From the NCBI GenBank assembly GCA_016707895.1, contig JADJGV010000001.1, positions 607,501 through 671,500 on the forward strand: DNA of 64,000 bases, in the 5' to 3' direction. Position numbers and translations under genes: made by a program. This document shows, piece by piece, positions 25,390-34,264 of this stretch (its first letter is position 1; the number at the start of each line of letters is the position of its first letter). The notes beneath the pieces were generated by a model. The model saw only the letters and a list, made by a program, of their open reading frames with translations. It was not told the origin of the DNA and made no database searches. The DNA is from Myxococcales bacterium. GTDB lineage: Bacteria > Myxococcota_A > Polyangia > Haliangiales > Haliangiaceae.

Positions 25390-26880
25390 ATGACCGACGC
25401 CGCCCCCGCGCGCCTGCTCCGCGACCTACCTGCCGAGGCGCGGGCCCTGTACCAGCGCGCCGCCGCCGCCAAGGGCGACGCCGAGCGCAGCGACCTGCTC
25501 GAGCAGCTGGTGACCTCCGTCGGCTACCGCACCGAGCACGGTCCCGACGACACCCGGCCGCTGTTCCCCGACGGCGCCACGCTCACGCCCGCCCAGCGGG
25601 CCGCGCTCCGGCTGGCGCGGACGCTCGAGCCCGAGACCGGCTGGGCCCTGGGACCGACCGGCGCCGCGCTCGGTCGCTACGTCGGCGTCGATCCGCCGGG
25701 CGAGCTGGAGCGCCCCGCCGCGGGTGGCCGCGAGCCGCTGTGGCGGACCCTGGCGCTCGCGCTGCGCACGCGCGAGCGGGCGGCGCTGACGCGCGGGGTG
25801 GCGATCCTCAACCGGCTCCCGATCGCACGGCGGTTGGCCGCCTGCGTCGAGCTGCTCGACGACGAGCCCTACGGCATCGAGGGCGCCGCGCTGGTCGAGC
25901 ACCCGCAGCTCACGCTGACGCGCGAGCTGCGCGCCGAGGGCCGCGCGTGGGCGCCTACCGCCGCCGACGCGCTGGTGGCGGCGGCGCGTCGACCGCCGTT
26001 GCCGCGTCTGCTGGTCTTCCTCGCCCTCGCGCGCGCGGGCGTCGCCATCGAGCCGCGCTGGGAGATCCTGCTCCCGGTGGCGAGCACCGGCACCACCGCG
26101 GGCATGCGGGTGTTCGCCGAGTGCGTCGCGGCCATCGCTCCCGACCGCCGGGTCGCGGCCGTGGTCGCCGCATGCGCTGCGTCGCCCCACCAGGTCAAGG
26201 GCCCGGCCGCGCTGCTCGCGCGCTACCCATCGCTCGAGCTGCTCGACGTGCTGTCCGCGACCAGCGACCGGGCGCTGCTGCTCGCGGCGTGCCCGAAGCT
26301 GGTGGCCGCGCACCCCGAGCTCACGGGCGGGGCGGCGAAGGCGCGCAAGCCCGACGCGACCGCACCGACGCTCACGTGTACCCGCGTCACCCGGCCCGGC
26401 GCCGCCGCCGACCTGAGCCCGCCGCGCGCCCGTCAGCTGGTCGAGTGCGGTCGCCGCTACGACGGCAAGCGTCGCGACGCCGCCACCCGGCTCGGCCCGG
26501 GCGACGCCGACTCCACCGGCAGCTTCCGCGGCTTCGTCGAGCTGTGGGAGCTCGCCGACGCCGACGGCGTCGTGCGCTACGACGCCTGGCGCTGCATGAC
26601 CGACAGCGGCACGGTCTTCCGCGCCGGGACCACCAAGGTGGTCGCCACCATCGAGCAGTTCGGAGCCGAGGCCGACGACGCCGCGCTGGTCGCCGCGCTC
26701 GACGCCGCGCTGCGCCGGCCGAAGGCCGCCGGCAAGCGCGGGCCCGCCACGCGCAAGCAGGCGGCGACCAGCACGGCCGCGGCGAAGCGGGCCCCGCGCA
26801 AGAAGCCCACGAGCACGAAGCCCGCCGCGACGAAGCCCGCGGGCAAGAAGCCCGACGCCAGGAAGGCCGCACGGCGGTAG
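25390..26880 (+). CDS. Protein of unknown function with histone-H1-like basic tail
   Basis: 496 residues from ATG 25390, preceded by GAGG; starts at 25354 are possible. The N-terminal 310 residues are helical and Ala/Leu/Arg-rich, resembling HEAT-type repeats. A beta domain at about 345-445 includes LVECGRRYDGKRRDAATRLG and WELADADGVVRYDAWRCM. The last 45 residues are Lys/Ala/Pro repeats (KRAPRKKPTSTKPAATKPAG), as in histone-H1-like bacterial DNA-binding tails. Nucleic-acid binding is inferred from the tail only. Confidence 0.6.
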   Translation: MTDAAPARLLRDLPAEARALYQRAAAAKGDAERSDLLEQLVTSVGYRTEHGPDDTRPLFPDGATLTPAQRAALRLARTLEPETGWALGPTGAALGRYVGVDPPGELERPAAGGREPLWRTLALALRTRERAALTRGVAILNRLPIARRLAACVELLDDEPYGIEGAALVEHPQLTLTRELRAEGRAWAPTAADALVAAARRPPLPRLLVFLALARAGVAIEPRWEILLPVASTGTTAGMRVFAECVAAIAPDRRVAAVVAACAASPHQVKGPAALLARYPSLELLDVLSATSDRALLLAACPKLVAAHPELTGGAAKARKPDATAPTLTCTRVTRPGAAADLSPPRARQLVECGRRYDGKRRDAATRLGPGDADSTGSFRGFVELWELADADGVVRYDAWRCMTDSGTVFRAGTTKVVATIEQFGAEADDAALVAALDAALRRPKAAGKRGPATRKQAATSTAAAKRAPRKKPTSTKPAATKPAGKKPDARKAARR

Positions 26881-26963
26881 CCCACGCTCCGATCGGGCGC
26901 TGGAGGCCCCTGGGTGTCTGGTACCATCACGAGACATCGTTGCTCTGGCGGGAGGACGCGACC

Positions 26964-28853
26964 ATGGGCTCGGGCCAGCACACACATGAGCAGCAGGTCG
27001 ACGACCACCGCCAGGTCGGTGGCGAGGCGTCCACCCCCGATCACGCCGCCGGCGTGGGACTGGCGCAGGTCCACGAGCTGATCGCGCGCGGGCAGCCGTC
27101 GCCGCGCGAGGTGGCGGCGATCGTCGAGGCGCACCCGACCGAGCAAGCGGCCATCATGGAGCTGCTGCATCGCGCGCTCGGCAATCACTTCGTGGCGGAG
27201 GTGGTCCACGCCTTCGCCACGACCGAGGTCCTGGCCGAGCCGGTGGCGGCGCCGCCCGCCAGCGTCGACGCGGCGGGGCCGCTCGGACCCGCCAGCGACG
27301 TCGATCCGGCGCAGGTGGCAGCGGACGAGGTCGGGCGCGGCGCCGACGACGAGAACCAGATCACCAACGAGGTCTTCTGGCAGCGCCACCCGTCGTTGCG
27401 CGGGATCAAGCTGCAGGCGGGCACGCCGGCCGCTGACGAGTGGCTGCGCATGCGCGACCTGCACGTGCGCCCGCTGCTCGCGCGCAAGCCGGCGCTGGCG
27501 CATGCCGCGGAGCGGCCGGTCAAGGCCGCGGTGGCGGAGGTGCCCGTCGCCGCGCCGGCGAGCCTGGAGGCGCTCGAGCCTCCGACGCTCGAGCGCGGCC
27601 AGCCCGGTCCCGAGCTGGTGAAGACGGTCGTCGAGCACGTCGACGCGCAGGCGCAGCCCGCGCCACAGACGCAGCAGATGGTGCCCGTCCCCGAGGCGGA
27701 GGTCGTGGCAGAGACGGCGAAGGCGCAGTCGACCGATCCGGCGATCGCGGCGCTACTGGCCTGGCATCCCAGCGGCCTCGGCGGCGACCAGGGCCAGGCC
27801 GCCTGGCTCCTCGCCGCGATCGAGACCAAGCTGATCGGCGCGTTCTCGGAGACGAAGGCGCAGCTCAAGCGCCTCGCCGAGGGCCACGACACGGTCATCT
27901 CGCAGGAGGACGATCCCGACAAGGTCAGGAGCCCCGCCAAGAACGTCAAGCGCATCGGCGATGCCAAGAAAGACGGGCAAGGGCTGTACGCGATCGCCAT
28001 GGCCGACACACCCATCCTCGGCGTGCTGTGCACGCTGGCCGCCTCGCGGATCCAGCAATGGATCGACGAGGGGGCGCCGAAGGTGAAGATGCTGTTCCAG
28101 CTGGGCACGATGGCGCGCGGAGACATGGGCTTCAAGTTCCAGAGTCGCCATGCGCAGGGCTCGGCCATCGACCTCAACTTCGGCGACGCGAAGGACAACA
28201 AGAAGGCGTTCGCCAGCGAGCAGGACGTGATCGAGCTGCTCGACGGGCTCGAGCCGGGGCAGATCGGCTCGGTGTTCCCGGACAACGACAATCACGTCCA
28301 TCTCGCGGTGAACAACGGGAAGTACGAGATCGGCCTGCCGTTCCAGGGGCCGTTCTTCCCCAAGGAGAAGAGCCTCGCGGCCGCCAAGGCCGCCGCCGAG
28401 AAGAAGCACCCGACCCCCTCGGTCGGCGACACCATCGAGGCGACCGGCATGGACGTCTACACGTCCGCCCTGAACAACAAGAGCGTCGCCAAGTACGGCG
28501 AGTGGAAGGGCAAGACCAAGTGGTGGTGGGGGCCGACCCAGGCCGGCAGCGGCGGCGGCGCGCGCGACACGCTCAAGAGCGAGGCGCTCAAGAGCCTGCT
28601 CGACAAGCTCGGCGCCGGCGGCGACGGCCCCGTGCCAACCGCGCGGGCGGAGGACGGCCACGCCGAGCACGTCGAGGAACCGCACCCGGTCGCGCCGGCC
28701 GTGCCGGACCGCCACCCGGGACCATGGCGCTCGGAGCGGCCAGCCGCCGCGATGGGCGTCGACGTGCATCTGGGCGAGACGGCCGAACACGCCCTGCACG
28801 ACGAGCACGATCCCGAGAAGTGCCAGGGCGACTGCGGTCACGACCACGGCTGA
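26964..28853 (+). CDS. M15/LAS-type peptidase-like protein with His-rich tail
   Basis: 629 residues. GGAGGAC sits nine bases before ATG 26964, and TAccaT at 26922-26927 is a possible -10 box. N-terminal residues 30-75 read SPREVAAIVEAHPTEQAAIM, then LHRALGNHFVAEVV, a helical motif I associate with proteins linked to contractile injection systems (uncertain). After a Pro/Ala-rich linker, residues about 270-490 contain SRHAQGSAIDLNF (Ser394, His396, Asp403) and HVHLAV (His444, His446). These are the zinc ligands of LAS metallopeptidases (VanX, endolysin and D-Ala-D-Ala carboxypeptidase types). The final 60 residues are rich in His, Asp and Glu, ending CQGDCGHDHG, a likely metal-binding tail. 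There is no signal peptide. Murein hydrolysis is the expected activity. Confidence 0.75.
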   Translation: MGSGQHTHEQQVDDHRQVGGEASTPDHAAGVGLAQVHELIARGQPSPREVAAIVEAHPTEQAAIMELLHRALGNHFVAEVVHAFATTEVLAEPVAAPPASVDAAGPLGPASDVDPAQVAADEVGRGADDENQITNEVFWQRHPSLRGIKLQAGTPAADEWLRMRDLHVRPLLARKPALAHAAERPVKAAVAEVPVAAPASLEALEPPTLERGQPGPELVKTVVEHVDAQAQPAPQTQQMVPVPEAEVVAETAKAQSTDPAIAALLAWHPSGLGGDQGQAAWLLAAIETKLIGAFSETKAQLKRLAEGHDTVISQEDDPDKVRSPAKNVKRIGDAKKDGQGLYAIAMADTPILGVLCTLAASRIQQWIDEGAPKVKMLFQLGTMARGDMGFKFQSRHAQGSAIDLNFGDAKDNKKAFASEQDVIELLDGLEPGQIGSVFPDNDNHVHLAVNNGKYEIGLPFQGPFFPKEKSLAAAKAAAEKKHPTPSVGDTIEATGMDVYTSALNNKSVAKYGEWKGKTKWWWGPTQAGSGGGARDTLKSEALKSLLDKLGAGGDGPVPTARAEDGHAEHVEEPHPVAPAVPDRHPGPWRSERPAAAMGVDVHLGETAEHALHDEHDPEKCQGDCGHDHG

Positions 28854-28877
28854 CCAGCGGGGTCGCCCCGACCGCTG

Positions 28878-28897
28878 GGGTCGCAGCGCTGCGACCC
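28878..28897. promoter_or_regulatory. 20-bp perfect palindrome
   Basis: Arms GGGTCGCAGC and GCTGCGACCC meet without a spacer, 24 bases after the peptidase stop codon and 33 before ATG 28931. With no loop and no T-run it is a better operator candidate than a terminator. Confidence 0.4.
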
Positions 28898-28930
28898 GGA
28901 GAAGGCACACGCCATGCAACCCCCGCGTCC

Positions 28931-29764
28931 ATGACCGGGATCGACGCGCGGACGCGCAACGCCTGCGCCGTCGCCATGTGCTGTTGCGCGTTCGCGACGG
29001 CCGGGCGTGCTCAGCCGTCTCCTCCGTCGCGCGTCGAGACGCTGACCCGCACTGCCCGCAGCGTCGCGCGCCACGGTCAATGCGCCGCGCTGCCGGCGCT
29101 GGCCGCCGCGGTGCGCGATCTCGATCCCGCCTACTACGCCACGACGTTCGCGGTCGATCCGATCATCAACGGCTGCCAGCAAGGGGTCGACACGACACCG
29201 CCGCCACCATCGCCGCCGGTCGCGATGCCCCAAGGCGCGCAGCTCGCGGCGGACGCGACCGAGGAGCCGCCCCCGCCGCAGACGCCGGTCCGACGCTGTC
29301 GATTGTTGAAGGGCTACTTCGAGCCGTCGGTGTGGACGGGGCAGGCCGAGACGTTCATGGTTCGCCACGCGGTCGGCGCGGGGCTGGCGCTGACCTGCGA
29401 CGGCGCGCAGCGCCGGCTCGTGTTCAAGCTCGGCGCCCACGGTGACCTCGGGACCGGCGGTGCATTCGCCGGGCTCTCCGCCGACTTCGAGCTCCCGGTG
29501 TCGACGGCGCTCACGGTCGGCGTGGGGGCGACGCGTGGGTGGGGAACCAACCCCCGGAGCGGACTCGGCCTGCGCCTCCACACGCGCCACGTGTGGCTCG
29601 GGGTCGACTGGTACTTTCCCGATGCCGCGACCGACCGCGACGGTCCGATGGTGGGCATCGGGCTCGGGGGCGCGGCAGCCACGCAGTTCGCCCTGGTGGA
29701 GACGTATGGGTTGCGCGCGCTCTACTACTTCTTCGCGTTGCTGAGCCTGGGCCGGGCGTCGTAA
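28931..29764 (+). CDS. Secreted outer-membrane-like protein with Cys/DPAY module
   Basis: 277 residues. The signal peptide (AMCCCAFATAGRAQ) contains several cysteines. Residues about 45-85 read ARHGQCAALPALAAAVRDLD PAYY and end NGCQ, the same pattern as the C-terminus of the lipoprotein at 7080. A Pro-rich hinge follows, then about 150 residues of alternating Gly/aromatic beta strands (GAGLALTCDG, LVFKLGAHGDLG, YGLRALYYFF) typical of an outer-membrane barrel. Function unknown. Confidence 0.6.
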   Translation: MTGIDARTRNACAVAMCCCAFATAGRAQPSPPSRVETLTRTARSVARHGQCAALPALAAAVRDLDPAYYATTFAVDPIINGCQQGVDTTPPPPSPPVAMPQGAQLAADATEEPPPPQTPVRRCRLLKGYFEPSVWTGQAETFMVRHAVGAGLALTCDGAQRRLVFKLGAHGDLGTGGAFAGLSADFELPVSTALTVGVGATRGWGTNPRSGLGLRLHTRHVWLGVDWYFPDAATDRDGPMVGIGLGGAAATQFALVETYGLRALYYFFALLSLGRAS

Positions 29765-29915
29765 GTCCCCCGATCGAGGGCCGCCAATCGAGGGTCGCAA
29801 CCGGCCGCCCCAGCCACCCGGCCAGCAGGGACGCGAGGCGCCCCAACGGGCGAGCGACGGGTCTTCGCGGAGGCCTCCGGCGCGGGCGCAGACGCTCTGC
29901 TACGTTCCTGTCGCG

Positions 29916-30362
29916 ATGAACGAGGCGTCGGACTTCTTCCAGCGGGGCACGCCCCCACACGCGCGGTCACGATCGGGCCTCTGGGGCCTCGTCGGCGAGG
30001 CGTTCCCCGTTCGGTCGCGAGACGAACGCCTGTCCTTGGATGTCGTCGACTACGAACTCAGGCCCCTTGCCTCAGAGAGTGAGCTGCTCCGGGACAAGGC
30101 ACTTCTCGCGCTCACGTGGCGCCTCACTGTCCAGAACGACACCGAGATCGAAGCGGTTCGCGAGCAGGCTGTTGGCGTTGCGATCGTGTCCTCGGAAAAG
30201 CCGCACGCAGACCGAGCGGTCTTGACGAACACGTTCCCTGCGCTCCTTGCGCGGCTGGCCTCTCACGCAGAACAGCAGCTCGATTTGCACGGCTGGGACC
30301 AAGCGGCGTGGCCCGCGGACTACCTTGGGGGCAGCGACGCCCGGCTGCCACACGTGTACTGA
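29916..30362 (+). CDS. Hypothetical cytoplasmic protein
   Basis: 148 residues. It has SLDVVDYELRPLASESELLR and LTNTFPALLARLASHAEQQL, an ordinary mixed alpha/beta protein without a signal peptide or membrane helix. Codons are slightly richer in A/T than those of the neighbours (gtt, gct, ctt). A TAcgtT box at 29901-29906 ends nine bases before the ATG. No family recognised. Confidence 0.55.
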   Translation: MNEASDFFQRGTPPHARSRSGLWGLVGEAFPVRSRDERLSLDVVDYELRPLASESELLRDKALLALTWRLTVQNDTEIEAVREQAVGVAIVSSEKPHADRAVLTNTFPALLARLASHAEQQLDLHGWDQAAWPADYLGGSDARLPHVY

Positions 30363-30505
30363 CGAACGTCGCCGGGTGCGCGTCGCGGCCACGCACAGCC
30401 TGCATCCGGCGGCGACGGGCACGCACACCGTGCGCCTCGCCGGCGGTGGTTCGCCTCGATCTCGACGGTCCACAGCTTGCACGCTGAGGCGCCGAGAGGA
30501 TCCCC

Positions 30506-31480
30506 ATGCGCGTACATCTAGCGGTGCTGGTGGGTAGCGTTCTCGTGGGCGGCTGCGGGAGCGAGGCCGTGGTCGACAGCTCCTTCCGTGAGGCGGCGAT
30601 GGAGACGACGCCGGTGGTGGCCGCCACCGCGGCCAAGCCGACCGGGCTCGGCGGCACGCCCGCGCCCGCCGCCGAACCTCCGGGTGTCCTGAAGGCGATC
30701 TACTCGCTGCTTCGCAGCTACGACCCGGCGGTCGACGTCGGCGTCGACATGACGAACCTGTACCGAGTGCTCGAGATCGCCGACCTGGCACGCGAGGCCA
30801 CGCGCGACTGCGTCGTCAGCGCGCCGCGCTCGATCGCACCGCCGTTTCCGCTCGGGGTCGACGACACGTACACCTGCGCCATCAACAACCGCCAGGGCGA
30901 GCCGGCGAACGGCGCCGGCGTCGCGACCCGTGACGACGGGACCTCCCACCACGCGCTGCTCGCGTACCGATGGATCGAGGCCGAGAGCACCTCGCTCGGC
31001 GTGGTCCAGGGCCACTACGACGACGTCGCGGGTGATGTGGCGATCGAGATGGCCACCGTCGTGCGCTACCCCGTGGCCACGCCCGGCAGAGGGCTGGGCT
31101 TCGGGCTCCGGACCTCGATCGTCGGCAACCAGCTCAGCCATGACTTCACGTTGCGCGCGCTGGTGCGCGACGTCGAGGAGACCACCGGCCAGGACACGGT
31201 CTCGATCGTCGGTGTCGGCAACTCGCAGACACCCGGGACCTCGTTCCTGCTCCGGGTCACCGCGACCGGAGCGAACGTCGTGCCCGGCCGGTACTTCTGC
31301 GTCAGCGCCGGCGCGGATGTGACCGCGGTGGCGGCGATGGATCCGGCCGGCACCGCGGACCCAGATCCGGCGTGCGCCGGGCTCCGCGCCGCGGTCGATG
31401 CGCTCACGTCCTTCGTCCGCGACGACGCCCCCAACGAGCTCACCGACTTTGTTGGTAGCGACGCCTACCTGCCGTTGTGA
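30506..31480 (+). CDS. Secreted lipoprotein of unknown function
   Basis: 324 residues from ATG 30506, with GAGAGGA seven bases upstream. Signal peptide with lipobox VGGCGS, then an Ala/Pro tether. The mature chain begins LKAIYSLLRSYDPAVDVGVD and contains CVVSA, YTCAINN, YFCVS and DPACAG, four Cys residues suited to two disulphides. No catalytic motif is recognised. Confidence 0.65.
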   Translation: MRVHLAVLVGSVLVGGCGSEAVVDSSFREAAMETTPVVAATAAKPTGLGGTPAPAAEPPGVLKAIYSLLRSYDPAVDVGVDMTNLYRVLEIADLAREATRDCVVSAPRSIAPPFPLGVDDTYTCAINNRQGEPANGAGVATRDDGTSHHALLAYRWIEAESTSLGVVQGHYDDVAGDVAIEMATVVRYPVATPGRGLGFGLRTSIVGNQLSHDFTLRALVRDVEETTGQDTVSIVGVGNSQTPGTSFLLRVTATGANVVPGRYFCVSAGADVTAVAAMDPAGTADPDPACAGLRAAVDALTSFVRDDAPNELTDFVGSDAYLPL

Positions 31481-31721
31481 GCCCCTCGACGCACCGGTCG
31501 CAACGGTCGCAACCACTCGATGCACCCCTATCGGTGAACCCCTACACCGATCGGCTGCCATCCGACGATCGACCCAGTCGCCCCGCCGCCGCATCGATGC
31601 GACCGGCCCCGACGCCGCTCTCGACGCCGATCTGGCGATCGCGCTGGCCGCCTCGCCGGATTCGGTGGCGCCCGGCGCGACGCTCACGGGAATATCGGGC
31701 CCCGTGCCCGTCGCCCTCACC

Positions 31722-32699
31722 ATGTCGAACCGTCGCTTCACGCTGTCCCACCCCCTGGCCGCGCTGGCGCTCGCGCTCCTGGCCGCGATCGGCTGCGGCA
31801 AGTCTTCGCCGTCGGGCGCTGGCAAGCAGGCCGGCACCGGCGCGCCCGGCACCGGCGCACCGACGACCGCCACGCCGCCGGCCGCGGACCCGGCGCGCGC
31901 CGAGGGCGCCAAGCTCGAGGCCGCCATCGAGTGCCTCAACAACAACTCGGGCCGGGTGTTCGAGGTCCGCGACGGCTACCTGGGCGACGTCGACCCGGCG
32001 ACCGGCGTGCCGCTGCCCAACCGCCCGATGAACCTGATGGGCCTGGGCACGTCTGAGCCGTGCGAGCGCAAGGTCAAGGCCGCCGCTGCGCTGACGCCCG
32101 CGGTCCCCGAGCTCGACAAGGCCAGCGCCGACTACGTGGCCGCGCTGGTCGTGTTCCGCGCCGCCTGGGACGAGCTCGACGCCTATTACAAGAAGGGCGA
32201 GCACAAGGACGACCAGGGCGCCAAGGCCAAGCTCTTGCACCCCAAGGTGATGGCCGCCGTCGACGCGTTCGCCGGCGCCCACGACACGCTGCAGGCGATG
32301 GTCAAGCAGCGCAACCGGCTGCGGCACCAGGCGGCGCTGGCGGAGACCGAGCAGCGCGACGGCCGGACGCTCGAGGTCATCCTGGGCACGCTGATGCTCG
32401 AGGCCAGCTCGCTGCTCGATCTGGTCGACGCGCGCCAGCCCGACGCCCAGCAGGTGGCCGCGCAGCTCGCGGCCTACGGCAAGCTGGTCGACGAGGCCGA
32501 CGCCTACGCCGCCGCCCACGCCGACGAGGCCGCCAAGTGGGGCTCGCTGACCAACGTCCGCAACTACAGCAAGTCGTTCCTGGCCGCCAGCAAGGTCATC
32601 GACCGCAAGCTGGCCGAGCCGACGCCGGCGACGCCGTCCGAGCACGAGGACGCGGTGAAGCAGTACAACTACCTGGTCGACAACTACAACCGCCACTGA
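31722..32699 (+). CDS. DUF3829 (YiiG-type) lipoprotein
   Basis: 325 residues from ATG 31722. Lipobox AAIGC, then a Gly/Ala/Pro/Thr tether. The mature domain is almost entirely helical: ECLNNNSGRVFEVRDGYLGD near its start, then YYKKGEHKDDQGAKAKLLHP and a series of heptad-like helices. The KDDxxAKxKxLHP motif is the feature I associate with DUF3829. Enterobacterial YiiG is an uncharacterised lipoprotein of this type. A fragment reading RIDATGPDAALDADLAIALA just upstream (31587-31697), in the same frame, looks like part of another lipoprotein tether and may be a relic. Confidence 0.75.
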   Translation: MSNRRFTLSHPLAALALALLAAIGCGKSSPSGAGKQAGTGAPGTGAPTTATPPAADPARAEGAKLEAAIECLNNNSGRVFEVRDGYLGDVDPATGVPLPNRPMNLMGLGTSEPCERKVKAAAALTPAVPELDKASADYVAALVVFRAAWDELDAYYKKGEHKDDQGAKAKLLHPKVMAAVDAFAGAHDTLQAMVKQRNRLRHQAALAETEQRDGRTLEVILGTLMLEASSLLDLVDARQPDAQQVAAQLAAYGKLVDEADAYAAAHADEAAKWGSLTNVRNYSKSFLAASKVIDRKLAEPTPATPSEHEDAVKQYNYLVDNYNRH

Positions 32700-32778
32700 G
32701 GCGCCACCGACGCGCGCCGATCGGAGACGCGGGCCGCGAGTCACCCGACGATGCCGATGCCGGAGGTATAGTCGCAGG

Positions 32779-33546
32779 GTGTTCGTCCCCGACGACGCCC
32801 CGCCGTTCGCGCTCTACTGCGCCCCCTACGGCGGACTCGGGCTGCGCGCCCGCAGCTTCCGGGCGGCGCGGGCGCGGATCGACGGGCTGCTCGCCGGTGC
32901 GGCCGAGGTCGTGCAGACGACCGCCGAGCTGTCGGTCTTCGAGCCCGCCGGCCGCGCGCTGGTCGAAGATCTGCTGGGCCGCCCAATCGAGCGCGACACC
33001 GCCTACGCCGGCAGCGGTCGCGCCACGCTCGACACCACCGGCGCCGTGCGCCGGGCCGACCACGCCCACGACGCGCTGGCGGCCGAGGCGTGGCAGCGGT
33101 TCGGCGCTCCGCACACCAGCGGCGCCCGCCAGCACCGCGGCGTGTTCCACGTCGAGTGGCGGTGGCTCGTCGAGGACGCCGCCGCGGCCGCCGCCGCGCT
33201 CGACGCCTGGTCGCCGTTCGTCGAGGCCCACGACCGGGAGATGCTCGACGACTTCGCGACGCGCGTCGGCGTGCGCGCCATCTGGGCGGCGCGGCTGCGG
33301 GTCGCCAGCGGCCTCGTCGCCGCGCCGTTTCCGCCGTCGTCGATCCACGCCCACCTGCGCGGCAAGCACGCCTCGGCGTTCCTCGACCTGGTGTTGCCGC
33401 ACGTCGCGGCGACGCCCGCCTTCGACGCCGACTACGCCGCGGTGAACCAGGCCCTCGGCATCACCGTGCCGCGCGGCGGCTACAAGCTCAACGCGCCCAA
33501 GAAGCGCGGCACCGGCCGCGTCTACAAGCGGCTGCCGCCGGGGTGA
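32779..33546 (+). CDS. Hypothetical protein with basic C-terminus
   Basis: 255 residues from GTG 32779, five bases after a TAtagT box (32768-32773). Mostly helical with HVEWRWLVEDAAAAAAALDA and a DDFATRVGVRAIWAARL helix. The C-terminus GGYKLNAPKKRGTGRVYKRL is basic. No signal peptide, membrane helix or known motif. Confidence 0.6.
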   Translation: MFVPDDAPPFALYCAPYGGLGLRARSFRAARARIDGLLAGAAEVVQTTAELSVFEPAGRALVEDLLGRPIERDTAYAGSGRATLDTTGAVRRADHAHDALAAEAWQRFGAPHTSGARQHRGVFHVEWRWLVEDAAAAAAALDAWSPFVEAHDREMLDDFATRVGVRAIWAARLRVASGLVAAPFPPSSIHAHLRGKHASAFLDLVLPHVAATPAFDADYAAVNQALGITVPRGGYKLNAPKKRGTGRVYKRLPPG

Positions 33547-33723
33547 GCCTCTATCGCGGCGCGGGGATCGCCAGCCGGGCCGTGACCGACCGCGCGCGGT
33601 GATGGTGCGCGCTCCCATCCACCGGATCGCCGCACCCGCGCAGGCGTCGGGCTGGGTGCCTTCAGCCGGCCCCAGGTTCCCGATGGCGCGAACCCTCCAG
33701 CCGCCGGCTGGCTCTCACCGTCC

Positions 33724-34179
33724 ATGGCGCGAACCACGACCCCAGCCAAGCCGTACACCGAACTGACGAGCCGCGCGGCGGTGGAGCGCTTGATGAGCCC
33801 CGGCGGCGGGACCGGCGTGATCGACTTCTGGGCGCCGTGGTGCGCCCCCTGCCGCGCCCTCGCCCCGCACTTCGAAGCGGTCGCCGCGCAGCACACCGGG
33901 GACGAGCCCGCGGTGCGCTTCTACAAGGTCAACACCGAGGCGCAACCGGAGCTGGCGGCCGCGTTCAACATCCGCTCCATCCCGACGATGGTGCTGGTGC
34001 ACGACGGCGAGGTGCTCGACGTCGTCGTCGGCGCCCTCGACGCGCGTCGACTGTCCGCGAAGGTGGACTGGTTGCTGTCGCGGGCGCGCGGCGAGGGCTT
34101 CTGGGCCCGCCTGGTCGGGCGCAAGCCAGCCGCGGGCGCGCCGGCGGGCGCCGAGGTCGAGAAGTCGCGACCGGCCTGA
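33724..34179 (+). CDS. Thioredoxin-fold protein
   Basis: 151 residues. FWAPWCAPC places the redox-active Cys40 and Cys43; SIPT (Pro87) is the cis-proline loop. The length exceeds a standard thioredoxin (about 105 residues) by an N-terminal arm and a 35-residue Ala/Lys/Pro tail. It is expected to reduce disulphides in the cytoplasm. No signal peptide. It stands alone. Confidence 0.92.
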   Translation: MARTTTPAKPYTELTSRAAVERLMSPGGGTGVIDFWAPWCAPCRALAPHFEAVAAQHTGDEPAVRFYKVNTEAQPELAAAFNIRSIPTMVLVHDGEVLDVVVGALDARRLSAKVDWLLSRARGEGFWARLVGRKPAAGAPAGAEVEKSRPA

Positions 34180-34264
34180 TCGGCGAAGCGGCATCGTCAG
34201 TCCTTGAACACCACCCGTGGCTGACGAGCCACCCGCGTCCCGCCCCGACTCTCGCTGGCTCAGC

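Noticed and set aside
25308..26963. N-terminal extension of the M15-type peptidase
   Set aside because: The upstream part of the frame is an off-frame reading of the 25390 gene; a good ribosome-binding site precedes ATG 26964.
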